The translations under genes were made by a program, and so were the position numbers. This document shows, piece by piece, positions 7,733-15,712 of a DNA stretch of 38,418 bases (the first letter of the stretch is position 1; every line of letters starts with the position of its first letter). Below the pieces are notes generated by a model. That model had not been told where the DNA came from and did no database searches. It saw nothing but the letters and a program-made list of their open reading frames with translations. The stretch covers positions 1 to 38,418 of the forward strand of contig JAUSLQ010000037.1 of assembly GCA_030645675.1 (NCBI GenBank), given 5' to 3'. The stretch is from Actinomycetota bacterium. Its GTDB lineage: Bacteria; Actinomycetota; Acidimicrobiia; Acidimicrobiales; Ilumatobacteraceae.

Positions 7733-8320
7733 ATGCCCAAGATCGTCGACCACGACGAACGCAGACGCGAGCTCGCCCGCGCCGCGCTCGATGTCATCAG
7801 CCGGTCGGGGCTGGAAGCAGCGACGATCCGCGCTGTCGCCGAGGAGTCGGGGTGGTCGACCGGCGTGCTGAAGCACTACTACGTCGACAAGGACGAACTG
7901 CTGCACGAATCACTGCGCGAGATGGAGCGAGCCAACCTCGCGCGCTTCGACGCGGCACAGCAGCAGCCGACCGGGTTGGATGCCATCACCGCGATCGTGG
8001 CCGCGATCCGCCGTGCCGAGCCGCGCGAGACGCGCCTGTGGATCGCGTTCACCTCGCGTGCCTGCGTCGATCCTGCGATCGCCTCGATGATGCGGCACGC
8101 CATCGAGGTGTGGGTCGCTCGTTGGGCGGCACTGGTCGTTCGCGGCCAGCACGACGGGTCGATCCGGCCCGACATCGACCCCGCCCGGGTGGCGCGCGAG
8201 ATCCATGCACTCGTCAACGGCTTGCGCCTGCGCGAGCAGTTCCGGCCGGCCCACCCCTCGCCCGAGTGGCCGGCGTTCCCAGGCGACCCCGTGCTGCTGG
8301 ACAGCCTGCGCGCCCGTTGA
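7733..8320 (+). CDS. TetR-family regulator
   Basis: 195 residues. The N-terminal helix-turn-helix includes TIRAVAEESGWSTGVLKHYY and DKDELLHESL; the C-terminal domain resembles the BetI-type TetR_C domain, with ERANLARFDAAQQ and PARVAREIHALVNGLRLR. It lies 5 bases after the Rieske gene, probably cotranscribed with it, and converges on the amidohydrolase ending at 8334. The 25-bp dyad upstream of the Rieske gene is the natural operator for an autoregulatory loop. Ligand unknown. Confidence 0.93.
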   Translation: MPKIVDHDERRRELARAALDVISRSGLEAATIRAVAEESGWSTGVLKHYYVDKDELLHESLREMERANLARFDAAQQQPTGLDAITAIVAAIRRAEPRETRLWIAFTSRACVDPAIASMMRHAIEVWVARWAALVVRGQHDGSIRPDIDPARVAREIHALVNGLRLREQFRPAHPSPEWPAFPGDPVLLDSLRAR

Positions 8321-8333
8321 CGAAGGCTCGCGG

Positions 8334-9536
8334 TCAGGCGAGGCCGAACATCTGAATCGCGTTGTCGCGCATGACGTAGCGCTGCTGCTCGGGAGCGAGC
8401 ATCGACAGGTGGTCGACCAGCTGGGTGGGGAACGCCAACCCCTCGGAGTGCGGGAAGTCGGAGCCGCCCACCACGACATCGGTACCGGTGGCGTCGAACA
8501 CCGGCGCCAGGTCGTCTTCCCAGTACGGCACCACGCGGAAGTGACGCTGGAAGATGGTGCTTGGCCGCTCGGTCAGCTGCCCACCGACCCAGGGGCCGTT
8601 GCGACCCATGCCGCGCATCTTGTCCATCTTGCGCATCAGGCCGGGCACCCACTCCGCGCCGTGCTCGGCGGAGAGGATGCGCAGGCCGGGGAAGCGGGCG
8701 AAGAGGTTGTCGTAGATCAGCGCGGAGAACGTCTCCATCGCCGGCTGCTCGCCGTAGGCCCAGGCCCACTGCCAGGCCGACTGGGTGTAGAAGGTGGGGA
8801 ACTGCTCCTGGCCCCACATGTGCGATCGGCTGGACTTGTAGCCGGGCATCGCCTCGTTGATGTGGTAGCACACGACGGCGCCGGCTTCTTCGATGCGCGC
8901 CCAGAACGGGTCGAAGTACGGATCGCCGGGTGAACGACCATAGGCCGGGCCGGGGCAGATCGAGATGGCCTTGCAGCCACGCTCGAACAGCCAGTCGAGC
9001 TGCTCGCAGGACTTGGTGAGATCGCGCATGGAGATGACTGGGCTGGTGAAGATGCGCCCGTCGGCGCCGAAGCCCCACACCTCGTCCATCCACCGCAGGT
9101 ACGCCCACGAGGAAGCCCAGTAGACATCGTCGTCGGTGAGGAAGTGCTCGGCGAACAGGCCCATCGACCCACAGAACATGACGGCAGCATCGACGTGTTG
9201 GCGATCCATCTGCGCGAGGCGCAGGTCGCGATCGAGGAACGCGGGATCCATCGACATCCACTGGTAACCACCGCCGTCGCCACCGGCCTTCATCGTCTGC
9301 AGCATCTCCTTCAGCGAGCCCGGCCGATAGCACTCGTCGACCTTGTTGTCGAGCTGGATCCGCCGGTCTTGCGCCATGAACAGCGACTCGCCGTCGCGCT
9401 CGACGATGCGCAGGGTGCGGTCGACGTACTTCGATTCGATCCAGCCCGTGTAGCAATCGACCGGCTCGTAGATGTGTTGGTCGCAGTCGAAGATGCCGAA
9501 GTCTGTGTAGGTCTCGAACGCGGTGTACTCGGCCAT
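8334..9536 (-). CDS. Amidohydrolase family 2 protein
   Basis: 400 residues. FDCDQHIYEP near residue 20 is the first metal motif (D-x-H form), AICYH-like VVCYHINEAM lies mid-protein, LRILSAEHGAEWV matches the conserved barrel strand, and GGSDFPHSEG supplies the last metal-binding Asp. The family hydrolyses C-N or C-C bonds or decarboxylates, with a single divalent metal. The ATG at 9536 is set by a strong GGAGGA ribosome site 3 bases upstream; the frame extends to 9575 but without a comparable site. A good promoter with TTGTCA and TATAAT lies at 9591-9620. It is one of three amidohydrolase_2 genes in the window. The substrate is not deducible. Confidence 0.93.
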   Translation of the reverse strand: MAEYTAFETYTDFGIFDCDQHIYEPVDCYTGWIESKYVDRTLRIVERDGESLFMAQDRRIQLDNKVDECYRPGSLKEMLQTMKAGGDGGGYQWMSMDPAFLDRDLRLAQMDRQHVDAAVMFCGSMGLFAEHFLTDDDVYWASSWAYLRWMDEVWGFGADGRIFTSPVISMRDLTKSCEQLDWLFERGCKAISICPGPAYGRSPGDPYFDPFWARIEEAGAVVCYHINEAMPGYKSSRSHMWGQEQFPTFYTQSAWQWAWAYGEQPAMETFSALIYDNLFARFPGLRILSAEHGAEWVPGLMRKMDKMRGMGRNGPWVGGQLTERPSTIFQRHFRVVPYWEDDLAPVFDATGTDVVVGGSDFPHSEGLAFPTQLVDHLSMLAPEQQRYVMRDNAIQMFGLA

Positions 9537-9561
9537 GGGTCCTCCAGCGACAGCGATCACC

Positions 9562-9571
9562 TCACCGGTGA
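9562..9571. promoter_or_regulatory. 10-bp perfect palindrome in the amidohydrolase leader
   Basis: TCACCGGTGA is a perfect palindrome located between the predicted transcription start and the ribosome site of the amidohydrolase gene starting at 9536. It could be a regulator half-turn site or chance in GC-rich DNA. Confidence 0.3.
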
Positions 9572-9590
9572 CCATCCATTTATATGACGG

Positions 9591-9620
9591 ATTATACCTA
9601 TTGATTGGCTAGCATGACAA
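9591..9620 (-). promoter_or_regulatory. Predicted sigma-70-type promoter of the amidohydrolase
   Basis: On the minus strand TTGTCA (9620-9615) is followed after 18 bases by a consensus TATAAT (9596-9591). Transcription would start near 9584, leaving a leader of about 48 bases that contains the GGAGGA ribosome site. The surrounding stretch is clearly AT-richer than its neighbours. Confidence 0.6.
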
Positions 9621-9702
9621 GTGATGGTTGGCCAGGCGGACACGCCGCCGTGTCCAACCTCCTCGCAGTCCCCGGTTCCGTGGGTACGAATAGGTTGTGG
9701 GC

Positions 9703-10296
9703 ATGTCGATGGATGCGGATGCACAGCAGTTGCTCGCTGCAGCGTGGCGCGTCCTCGAGCGGTCGAACTTCGAGACGTGCAAGGTGGAACGCGTGATGAA
9801 GGAGGCGGGGGTGTCGGCCCGCACGTTCTACCGCTACTTCGCCGACAAGGACGAGCTGCTGCTCGCGCTGATGCGCGACGAGATGGCCCGCTCCTCGCGC
9901 TACCTCTCCGCTGCCGTCGCCATGGGGAACACGTCCGCCGACAAGGTTCGCGCCTGGATCACTGCGGTCATCGGCGCGGCAGACGACCCGCGGCGCAGCG
10001 CACGCGCACGCTTGTTCAGCTCGCAGCAGCCGATGACGCGCAAGTACCCGATGGAGCTCGCCGAGGGTACGGCGATGCTCACCGCGCCGCTGCGGACCGC
10101 GCTGGAGGCCGGCGCGGCGACCGGAGAGTTCCCATGGGTCGACACCGAGCGCGACACCGAGCTGATCTACTCGCTCACCGGCGGCGAGATGACCGAGGCC
10201 CTGTCGCAGGTGCCGACACCCAGCGTTCCCGAACGGATCGAGGCCACGGTCGACTTCGTGCTGCGCTCACTGGGCGTTCCACCCGCCGAACGCTGA
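9703..10296 (+). CDS. TetR-family regulator
   Basis: 197 residues from the ATG at 9703; a GTG at 9697 in the same frame would add two residues. The helix-turn-helix is formed by CKVERVMKEAGVSARTFYRYFADKDELL near residues 25-52, here with the Arg-Thr-Phe-Tyr-Arg-Tyr-Phe core common in TetR proteins. The C-terminal domain is unassigned. It lies between and is divergent from the amidohydrolase at 9536 and convergent with the one ending at 10322, so it may control one or both. No strong ribosome site is visible, and TAGGTT 6 bases before the ATG could be a -10 box of a leaderless transcript. Confidence 0.9.
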   Translation: MSMDADAQQLLAAAWRVLERSNFETCKVERVMKEAGVSARTFYRYFADKDELLLALMRDEMARSSRYLSAAVAMGNTSADKVRAWITAVIGAADDPRRSARARLFSSQQPMTRKYPMELAEGTAMLTAPLRTALEAGAATGEFPWVDTERDTELIYSLTGGEMTEALSQVPTPSVPERIEATVDFVLRSLGVPPAER

Positions 10297-10321
10297 CGCG
10301 ACGAGCACACGCCGCAATGGC

Positions 10322-11446
10322 TCAGGCCTCCGGCGGCGACGACACGTGGGGGAACAGCTCTTCGAACGCGCCGCGTGTGATGCGCTGGCGGACTGCCGGG
10401 CTGACGTCGTCGAACAGTTCGTGCAGCGTCTTCTGCGTGTGCCCGTAGGTGCCCTCGAGGTGCGGATAGTCGCTTCCGAACATCACGTTCTGGTAGCCCA
10501 TCGCCGACATCGCCGCAGGAGCCGTCTCGTCGTGCTGGAAGCTGGCGTACACCTGGCTGTAGAGGTACTCCTTCGGCTGCTTCTGCAGCTGCGGCCGCAC
10601 GAACATGTAGTGCTGACGGTAGGCCTCGTTCATCCGGTCGCCGACCTGCGGCACCCAGGTGGCGCCGCCCTCGGCGATCAGCACCTTCAGGCCGGGGTGA
10701 CGCTCGAGCGCACCGCTGGTGACCATCTTCATCGCCGCGAACTGCCCGCCATAGGTGGTGTTCACGTAGTTGAGGATGGCACCGCCGGGACCGCGGAACT
10801 GTGCGGCCTGGTCGCCGCCGTCGGTGCCGATGTGGAACGCGACCACCATGCCCGTCTCCTCGGCGGCAGCCCACAGCGGCTCCCACGAGTCGTCGTTGTA
10901 GTCGCGGGTGCCGGGCGGGTTGCCGGTGGGCAGGCTGATCAACTTCAGGCCGATCTCCGCGGCGTGGATGCACTCTGCCACCGCGTCGTCGACCTGCAGC
11001 ATCGGCATCAGCGCGGCGGGGACGAGGCGATCCGGTGCGACGGGCACGATCTCCGACACCAACCACTCGTTCTCCGCGCGGGCTGCCTCGCGGATCAGCT
11101 GCGGGTCTTCGATCAGCGAGCACCACAGGCCGATCGACTGGAACATCACCTCGGCCCAGATGCCCTCCTGGTCGAGGTCCTTCATGCGCAGGTGGACGTC
11201 GCGCGAGCCGGGCGGGCGGGCGGACAGTTCGGCAATGGTCTCGCCGGTGGAGCCCTTGGCGGTGAAGATCTTCGGCACCGTGCGGGTGAAGCTCTTGCCG
11301 TCGACGGTGACCCGCTCCTCGGAGTCGGAGATCATTTCCGTGCGGGGCATGCGGTCGGCCTGCGCCTTCGGCATGATCTGGTGCCAGAGGTCGGCCGGCT
11401 CGAGGAAGTGCGAATCCGCCGAGTTCGCCCAGATTTTGTCAGTCAT
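10322..11446 (-). CDS. Amidohydrolase family 2 protein
   Basis: 374 residues from the ATG at 11446. ADSHFLEPADLW near the N-terminus is the first metal motif, VAFHIGTDGG lies in the barrel, RHPGLKVLIAEGGATWVP is the conserved strand, and MFGSDYPHLEGT carries the final metal-binding Asp. Several actinobacterial relatives sit in steroid and xenobiotic clusters without known substrate. I preferred 11446 to the in-frame ATG at 11464 because TACAGT lies 7 bases before it as a -10 box (leaderless start), and neither site has a ribosome site. It resembles the partial amidohydrolase at 1-781 in motif wording and order. It is divergent from the DUF35/thiolase genes. Confidence 0.92.
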   Translation of the reverse strand: MTDKIWANSADSHFLEPADLWHQIMPKAQADRMPRTEMISDSEERVTVDGKSFTRTVPKIFTAKGSTGETIAELSARPPGSRDVHLRMKDLDQEGIWAEVMFQSIGLWCSLIEDPQLIREAARAENEWLVSEIVPVAPDRLVPAALMPMLQVDDAVAECIHAAEIGLKLISLPTGNPPGTRDYNDDSWEPLWAAAEETGMVVAFHIGTDGGDQAAQFRGPGGAILNYVNTTYGGQFAAMKMVTSGALERHPGLKVLIAEGGATWVPQVGDRMNEAYRQHYMFVRPQLQKQPKEYLYSQVYASFQHDETAPAAMSAMGYQNVMFGSDYPHLEGTYGHTQKTLHELFDDVSPAVRQRITRGAFEELFPHVSSPPEA

Positions 11447-11453
11447 CTGGCCG

Positions 11454-11459
11454 ACTGTA
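11454..11459 (-). promoter_or_regulatory. Possible -10 box of a leaderless amidohydrolase transcript
   Basis: TACAGT on the minus strand within GAGTACAGT, 7 bases upstream of the ATG at 11446. It matches the GAGTA-type boxes found before other starts in the window. No clear -35 was found. Confidence 0.4.
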
Positions 11460-11543
11460 CTCATGGCGTACAGCCAGGTGAAGGGGCAGGAGGCGGAACG
11501 GGCTTCCGCTCACGCTCCCGCCGATCCGCACTAGAAAGTGCGC

Positions 11544-12008
11544 ATGCCCGACCTGATCACCGACCTGATCACCGACGCGGAGCTGGTGCGCCGGTTCCCC
11601 GGCCAACCGCTCAGCCACGACTCCGCTGCCCACTACCGTGGCCGCCTTGCGCGCAAGTTGTTGATCAACCGCTGCGCAGCGTGCGGCACCTGGCACCACG
11701 CCCCGCAGCCGATCTGTCCGGCCTGCTGGTCCACCGATGTCGTGCCCACCGAAGTCGCCGGCACGGGCACGATCCACCTGGCGGTGTTCCTCCACCAGGG
11801 ACCACCGGCCGAGGGTGTCGACTACTCCACTCCCTATCCCGTGGTCACCGTCGAGCTGGACGAACAGCCAGGGCTGCGCTTCACCGGCACCGTCGTCGGC
11901 TCGCCGAACGAGGCCGTCGCGATCGGCAAGCGCGTGACGCTCGACTGGATCGACCGGGCCGGCACACCCGTGCCGGCGTTCCGCCTCGTGGAGAGCAGCG
12001 CGTCATGA
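11544..12008 (+). CDS. DUF35 OB-fold zinc-ribbon protein, thiolase partner
   Basis: 154 residues. A rubredoxin-like zinc ribbon is formed by C44-x2-C47 and C58-x2-C61, followed by the OB-fold with GTGTIHLAVFLHQGP and FTGTVVGSPNEAVAIG. Proteins of this type bind acyl-CoA and pair with thiolase-like subunits, for example in the ChsH2/Ltp2 aldolase and hydratase complexes of steroid side-chain degradation. The stop codon overlaps the thiolase start (ATGA), a strong sign of a joint complex. The start could be ATG at 11544 or GTG at 11538. The N-terminus holds a perfect 12-bp duplication that encodes LITDLITD. Confidence 0.9.
   Translation: MPDLITDLITDAELVRRFPGQPLSHDSAAHYRGRLARKLLINRCAACGTWHHAPQPICPACWSTDVVPTEVAGTGTIHLAVFLHQGPPAEGVDYSTPYPVVTVELDEQPGLRFTGTVVGSPNEAVAIGKRVTLDWIDRAGTPVPAFRLVESSAS
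11550..11573. repeat. 12-bp tandem duplication inside the DUF35 gene
   Basis: GACCTGATCACC is present twice in direct succession and in frame, so the protein reads DLITDLITD at residues 3-11. It is a simple duplication that probably extends the N-terminal helix by four residues. Confidence 0.95.
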
Positions 12009-13168
12009 TCAGCTCCCGCAACCCGGCCAAGAACCTGGTCGCCATCGCCGGCGCGGCCACCACAGGCTTCTCCTCCAAGAACACCCCGCGCAGCCAGGCG
12101 TCGTATGCGGCCGAGGCGTGCACGGCAGTGATCCGTGCGTGCGGCCTGCAGGCCGGCGACATCGACGGCATCGTCGGCACCAACCCCAGCGCGGCCGAGG
12201 TGCAGGCGATGCTCGGCATCCCCGAGGTGACGTTCTTCGCAAACCCCCCGATCCCCGTCGGCAACCACATGGCCGCGGCAGTCGCCGCCGTGCACAGCGG
12301 CCAATGCGACACGGTGCTGGTGTACCACGCGTCGTACCGCCTGCCGTGGAACACCGCGTCGGCACTGAAGGATCCCTTCCGCGGCCTCGGCCCCTCGATG
12401 GCCGGCCCGGGCCCCGACACCGTGGGTGGCGTCGTCGGCTACACGGCCTGGGCAGCGCGCTACATGTACGAGTTCGGCGTACCGAAGGAGACGTTCGGTC
12501 GCATCGCGATCAACGACCGCTCCAACGCCGTGCACAACCCGGCTGCCGCGATGCGCACACCGATGACCATGGACGACTACCTCTCCGCGCGCATGATCCG
12601 CTGGCCGCTGTGCCTGCTGGACATGGACGTGCCGGTCGACGGCGCCGACGCGTTCATCATCACCACCACCGAACGGGCCCGCGACCTGGCGCTGCCGCCG
12701 GTGCTGGTCAACGCGGTCACGCTGGGCATGATCGACAAGAACGAGGAAGACCAGACGCCCAGCCTGCGCCATCACGGGCACCAAGTGGTCGTCAACAACC
12801 TGCGGGCGAAGAGCGACTTCTGGACCGACGGCTGCGATCTCTACTACGCCTACGACGGGTTCACCCCGATCACCCTCAACTGGCTGGAGAACGCCGGGTG
12901 GTGTGGCCCCGGCGAGGCCGGGGCGTTCATCGAGTCCAACTGGGACGCGGCGGGTTCGCGCATCATGATCAATGGTCGAGTGCCGCTGAACTCGCACGGC
13001 GGCGCGCTGTCGGAAGGTGGCACGCAGGGCTCCGGCTACATCCGTGAGGCCGTTCACCAGCTACAAGGTCTCGCTGGCGACCGGCAGGTGGCTGGTGCGA
13101 GGACGGCGCTGCTGACGCTCGGGGGGTTCTTCTTCAACGCCCAGGGCCTCACCCTCGTGCGCGACTGA
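12005..13168 (+). CDS. Thiolase-like protein lacking the catalytic Cys, Ltp2-type
   Basis: 387 residues of the SCP-x/lipid-transfer thiolase superfamily. The segment that normally holds the nucleophilic Cys reads PVGNHMAAAVAAVHSG (V85-G86-N87-H88), so no acyl-enzyme Cys is present. The YDGFT segment at 283-287 and NSHGG at 329-333 match the YDCFT and NTxGG regions of SCP-x/Ltp proteins. Cys-less members such as Ltp2 act with a DUF35 partner as retro-aldolases that cleave a CoA thioester side chain. The overlapping DUF35 gene upstream supports that role; it is inference, as no substrate is visible. The ORF stays open far upstream but the DUF35 overlap fixes the ATG at 12005. Confidence 0.9.
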   Translation: MISSRNPAKNLVAIAGAATTGFSSKNTPRSQASYAAEACTAVIRACGLQAGDIDGIVGTNPSAAEVQAMLGIPEVTFFANPPIPVGNHMAAAVAAVHSGQCDTVLVYHASYRLPWNTASALKDPFRGLGPSMAGPGPDTVGGVVGYTAWAARYMYEFGVPKETFGRIAINDRSNAVHNPAAAMRTPMTMDDYLSARMIRWPLCLLDMDVPVDGADAFIITTTERARDLALPPVLVNAVTLGMIDKNEEDQTPSLRHHGHQVVVNNLRAKSDFWTDGCDLYYAYDGFTPITLNWLENAGWCGPGEAGAFIESNWDAAGSRIMINGRVPLNSHGGALSEGGTQGSGYIREAVHQLQGLAGDRQVAGARTALLTLGGFFFNAQGLTLVRD

Positions 13169-13189
13169 GACCCCGGCACGGCTGGCCTA

Positions 13190-13206
13190 TGGTGACCGCG
13201 GTCACC
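13190..13206. promoter_or_regulatory. 17-bp dyad at the CoA-transferase promoter
   Basis: GGTGACC (13190-13196) and GGTCACC (13200-13206) are perfect inverted repeats with a 3-base centre. A further GTGAC at 13210-13214 repeats one half. The dyad lies 18 bases before a TATAAT box, over the expected -35 position, which suits a repressor operator. Confidence 0.55.
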
Positions 13207-13224
13207 GCAGTGACGAGGATCTAG

Positions 13225-13230
13225 TATAAT
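13225..13230 (+). promoter_or_regulatory. -10 box of the CoA-transferase gene
   Basis: A consensus TATAAT in an AT-rich patch between the thiolase stop and the CoA-transferase start. The expected -35 position is occupied by the dyad at 13190-13206. The start of transcription would be near 13237, leaving about 35 bases before the ATG at 13272. Confidence 0.55.
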
Positions 13231-13271
13231 TCGTCAGCTGATTGTGAATGGCTACCACCAGGGAGACTTCG

Positions 13272-15677
13272 ATGGAAGACATCTGTGCAGGACTCAACGT
13301 CCTCGAGCTCGGCTCGGGCAGCGTCGCTGCGTCGATGACGGGAATGGTGCTCGCCGATGGCGGCGCCCGCGTCCTGAAGATCGAGCCGCCGGAGGGCGAC
13401 CGTCTGCGTTCGGCCAACCCCAGCGGCTTCCTCGTGTGGAACCGCGGCAAGGAGAGCGTCGTCGCCGACCTGCGCACCGAGCAGGGCCGGGCGACGGTGA
13501 AAGAGCTCGCGCAACAGGCCGACGTCGTGATCGAAGCCTTCGCGCCCGGTACCACCACCGCGTGGGGCATCGACGCCGAGGCCCTGCGCGCCGCCAACCC
13601 CGCGCTGGTGCATCTGTCGATCACCGGCTTCGGAAGGACCGGGCCCCTCGCCGGCCTGAAGGGCTACGACTCGCTCGTCGCCGCCAAGGCGGGTGTATGG
13701 GCGCGCGGCGGGTTCGGCCACCGCGACGGGGCACTGCTGTACCCGGTGCCATGGGGCAGCTTCGGCGCAGCAATGCAATCGGTCGCCGGCGTCATGGGAG
13801 CGCTCCGTGTGCGCGACCTCACCGGCCGCGGGCAATCGCTCGACTCCACGTTGGTCGCCGGCCTGGACCCGCTGGACTACTTCGTCAGCACGATCGTGCA
13901 GTTGACTGCGAAGAAGGGCGGAGCGGTCAACGGCGACATGCGCGCCTCGATGAGCGCAAGTCGTTTCGGCGTGCTGCTCGTGACCAAGGACGGCCGCTTC
14001 ATCCAGACGTCCACGATGCTGCCGCACCAGGGGCGGGCTCTGTGCGCGACCGCCGGTGTCGAGGCCAAGATGGACGACCCGCGGTTTGCCCGGCTGCCGA
14101 TGTTCGACAACGCCGACGATGCCCAGGCCTTCGAAGACATCCTCCTCGAGGCAATCCGCGAACACGACCTCGCGTACTGGTTGCCGAAGTTCCTCGCCTC
14201 GCCCGACATCGCCTTCGAAGTCGCAGTCACCAGCGAGCAGGGCCTCGACCACCCGCAGTTCATCCACAACGGCGACGTGATCACGATCGACGATCCGGTG
14301 CACGGCCCGATCCGCCAGGTTGGTCCGGTGTGTCACCCGGCGAACACCCCCATGCACCCCACCCGCTCCGCCCCGGCACTCGGCGAGCACAACGGTGCGT
14401 TCGAGGCGCACCCCTTCCCGGCGGGCGGTCACACCGCGCCTGCCCACCCCTTCGCCGGGGTCACCATCGTCGAGTTCGGCTACTTCTACGCGATGCCGTA
14501 TGGCGTCGCAATGGCTGCCTCGATGGGCGCTCGGGTCATCAATCTGGAGGACGGCAACGGCGACCCGCACCGCATCTCCTTCGGCCCGGAGGTCGCGTCG
14601 AACAAGACCACCGCCGGCAAGGAGAGCGTGTCCGTCGATCTGCGCACCGCTGAAGGCCGCAAGGTCGCGCAGGAGATCATCGCCACAGCCGACGTGTTCC
14701 TCACCGGGTTCCGCAGCGGCGTGGCCGACAAGTGGGGCCTCGGCTACGAGGAGCTCAGCAAGATCAACCCACGTCTGGTCTATGTGCACGCTGGCGGCTA
14801 CGGCACCGACGGTCCGTACGCCCACCGTGCGCTGTACGCCCAGGCCGCGCAGGCGGCAGCCGGCAGCTTCGGCCGCCAGGTCGGCTACTGGTCGGCCCCA
14901 GAGCAGAACGCCGACATGAGCCTCATCGAAATGCAGGCCGTCGTCCTGCCTCGCCTCGGCCAGGTCACCGACGGCGACTCGAACGCGGCGCTCGCCGTGG
15001 TCGCCGCGCTCGGCCTCGCGATCTACCAGCAGCAGCGCACCGGCAAGGGCCAGTTCGTCCGCACGTCGATGATCGCCGGCAACGCGTGGGCGTACTCCGA
15101 CGACTTCTGCTCGTACGACGGCAAGCCCCCGATCCCGCTCTGCGACGACGAGTACTTCGGCACGAGCGCGCTCGAGCGGGTGTACCCGGCCGCCGACGGC
15201 ACATGGCTGTGCCTGGTCGTGCGCACGGATGGCGAGTTCGCCCGCCTCGCCTCGGTCGTCGACCCCGGCCTGGCCACCGACGAACGCTTCGCCTCCACCG
15301 CCACGCGGACCGCGAACGACGATGCGCTCATCTCGGCACTCAGCGCGGCCTTCACCACCCGCACCGCAAAGGACTGGGAGACGACCCTCAGCGCGGTGCG
15401 CGTCGGTTGCGTGGAGGCCGACCTGCGCGGCCAGCCGATGGTCACCAGCTTCGAGCCGGCGCTCCGCGAGGCAGGCCTCACCGTGGCCTTCGACCATCCG
15501 GTGTTCGGCACGATGGTGCGGGCCGCCCCGCCGATCGCCTTCTCCGAGACCCCAAGTCGCGTCGGACTGCCGGCCGCCCGGGGCCAGCACAACCGCGCCA
15601 TCCTCACCGAGCTCGGCTACGACGACGCTGCAATCAGCGCACTCGAGGCCAGCGGCGTCATCACACCTCCGGCCTGA
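13272..15677 (+). CDS. Double-length family III CoA-transferase (CaiB/BaiF type)
   Basis: 801 residues, twice the usual 400. Residues 1 to about 385 form one CaiB domain (LNVLELGSGSVAASMTGMVLADGGARVLKIE) and about 395 to 801 a second (VTIVEFGYFYAMPYGVAMAASMGARVINLE), here each quoted only in part by their known start. The first has the catalytic Asp133 in GYDSLVAAKAG, which forms the acyl/CoA anhydride. The aligned position in the second half is Ala523 in LYAQAAQAAAG, so only one active site is expected; normal enzymes are interlocked dimers of one domain. ATG 13272 was chosen for its GGGAG ribosome site; an in-frame ATG at 13248 is the alternative. The gene likely activates the acid processed by the thiolase pair and SDR beside it. 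Confidence 0.93.
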   Translation: MEDICAGLNVLELGSGSVAASMTGMVLADGGARVLKIEPPEGDRLRSANPSGFLVWNRGKESVVADLRTEQGRATVKELAQQADVVIEAFAPGTTTAWGIDAEALRAANPALVHLSITGFGRTGPLAGLKGYDSLVAAKAGVWARGGFGHRDGALLYPVPWGSFGAAMQSVAGVMGALRVRDLTGRGQSLDSTLVAGLDPLDYFVSTIVQLTAKKGGAVNGDMRASMSASRFGVLLVTKDGRFIQTSTMLPHQGRALCATAGVEAKMDDPRFARLPMFDNADDAQAFEDILLEAIREHDLAYWLPKFLASPDIAFEVAVTSEQGLDHPQFIHNGDVITIDDPVHGPIRQVGPVCHPANTPMHPTRSAPALGEHNGAFEAHPFPAGGHTAPAHPFAGVTIVEFGYFYAMPYGVAMAASMGARVINLEDGNGDPHRISFGPEVASNKTTAGKESVSVDLRTAEGRKVAQEIIATADVFLTGFRSGVADKWGLGYEELSKINPRLVYVHAGGYGTDGPYAHRALYAQAAQAAAGSFGRQVGYWSAPEQNADMSLIEMQAVVLPRLGQVTDGDSNAALAVVAALGLAIYQQQRTGKGQFVRTSMIAGNAWAYSDDFCSYDGKPPIPLCDDEYFGTSALERVYPAADGTWLCLVVRTDGEFARLASVVDPGLATDERFASTATRTANDDALISALSAAFTTRTAKDWETTLSAVRVGCVEADLRGQPMVTSFEPALREAGLTVAFDHPVFGTMVRAAPPIAFSETPSRVGLPAARGQHNRAILTELGYDDAAISALEASGVITPPA

Positions 15678-15712
15678 CCCTCGGTCACGTCACAACTCAT
15701 CAGGAGCACACC

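Noticed and set aside
10346-12004. Long upstream extension of the thiolase frame
   Set aside because: It runs through the antisense of the amidohydrolase and through the DUF35 gene in another frame; the ATGA overlap with DUF35 gives a natural start at 12005.
12005-13168. A normal condensing or degradative thiolase
   Set aside because: The active-site Cys position reads VGNH.
13221-15590. A 789-residue open frame on the minus strand opposite the CoA-transferase
   Set aside because: It is antisense to a gene with clear CaiB motifs and shows only low-complexity Arg/Gly/Val-rich composition typical of GC-rich shadow frames.
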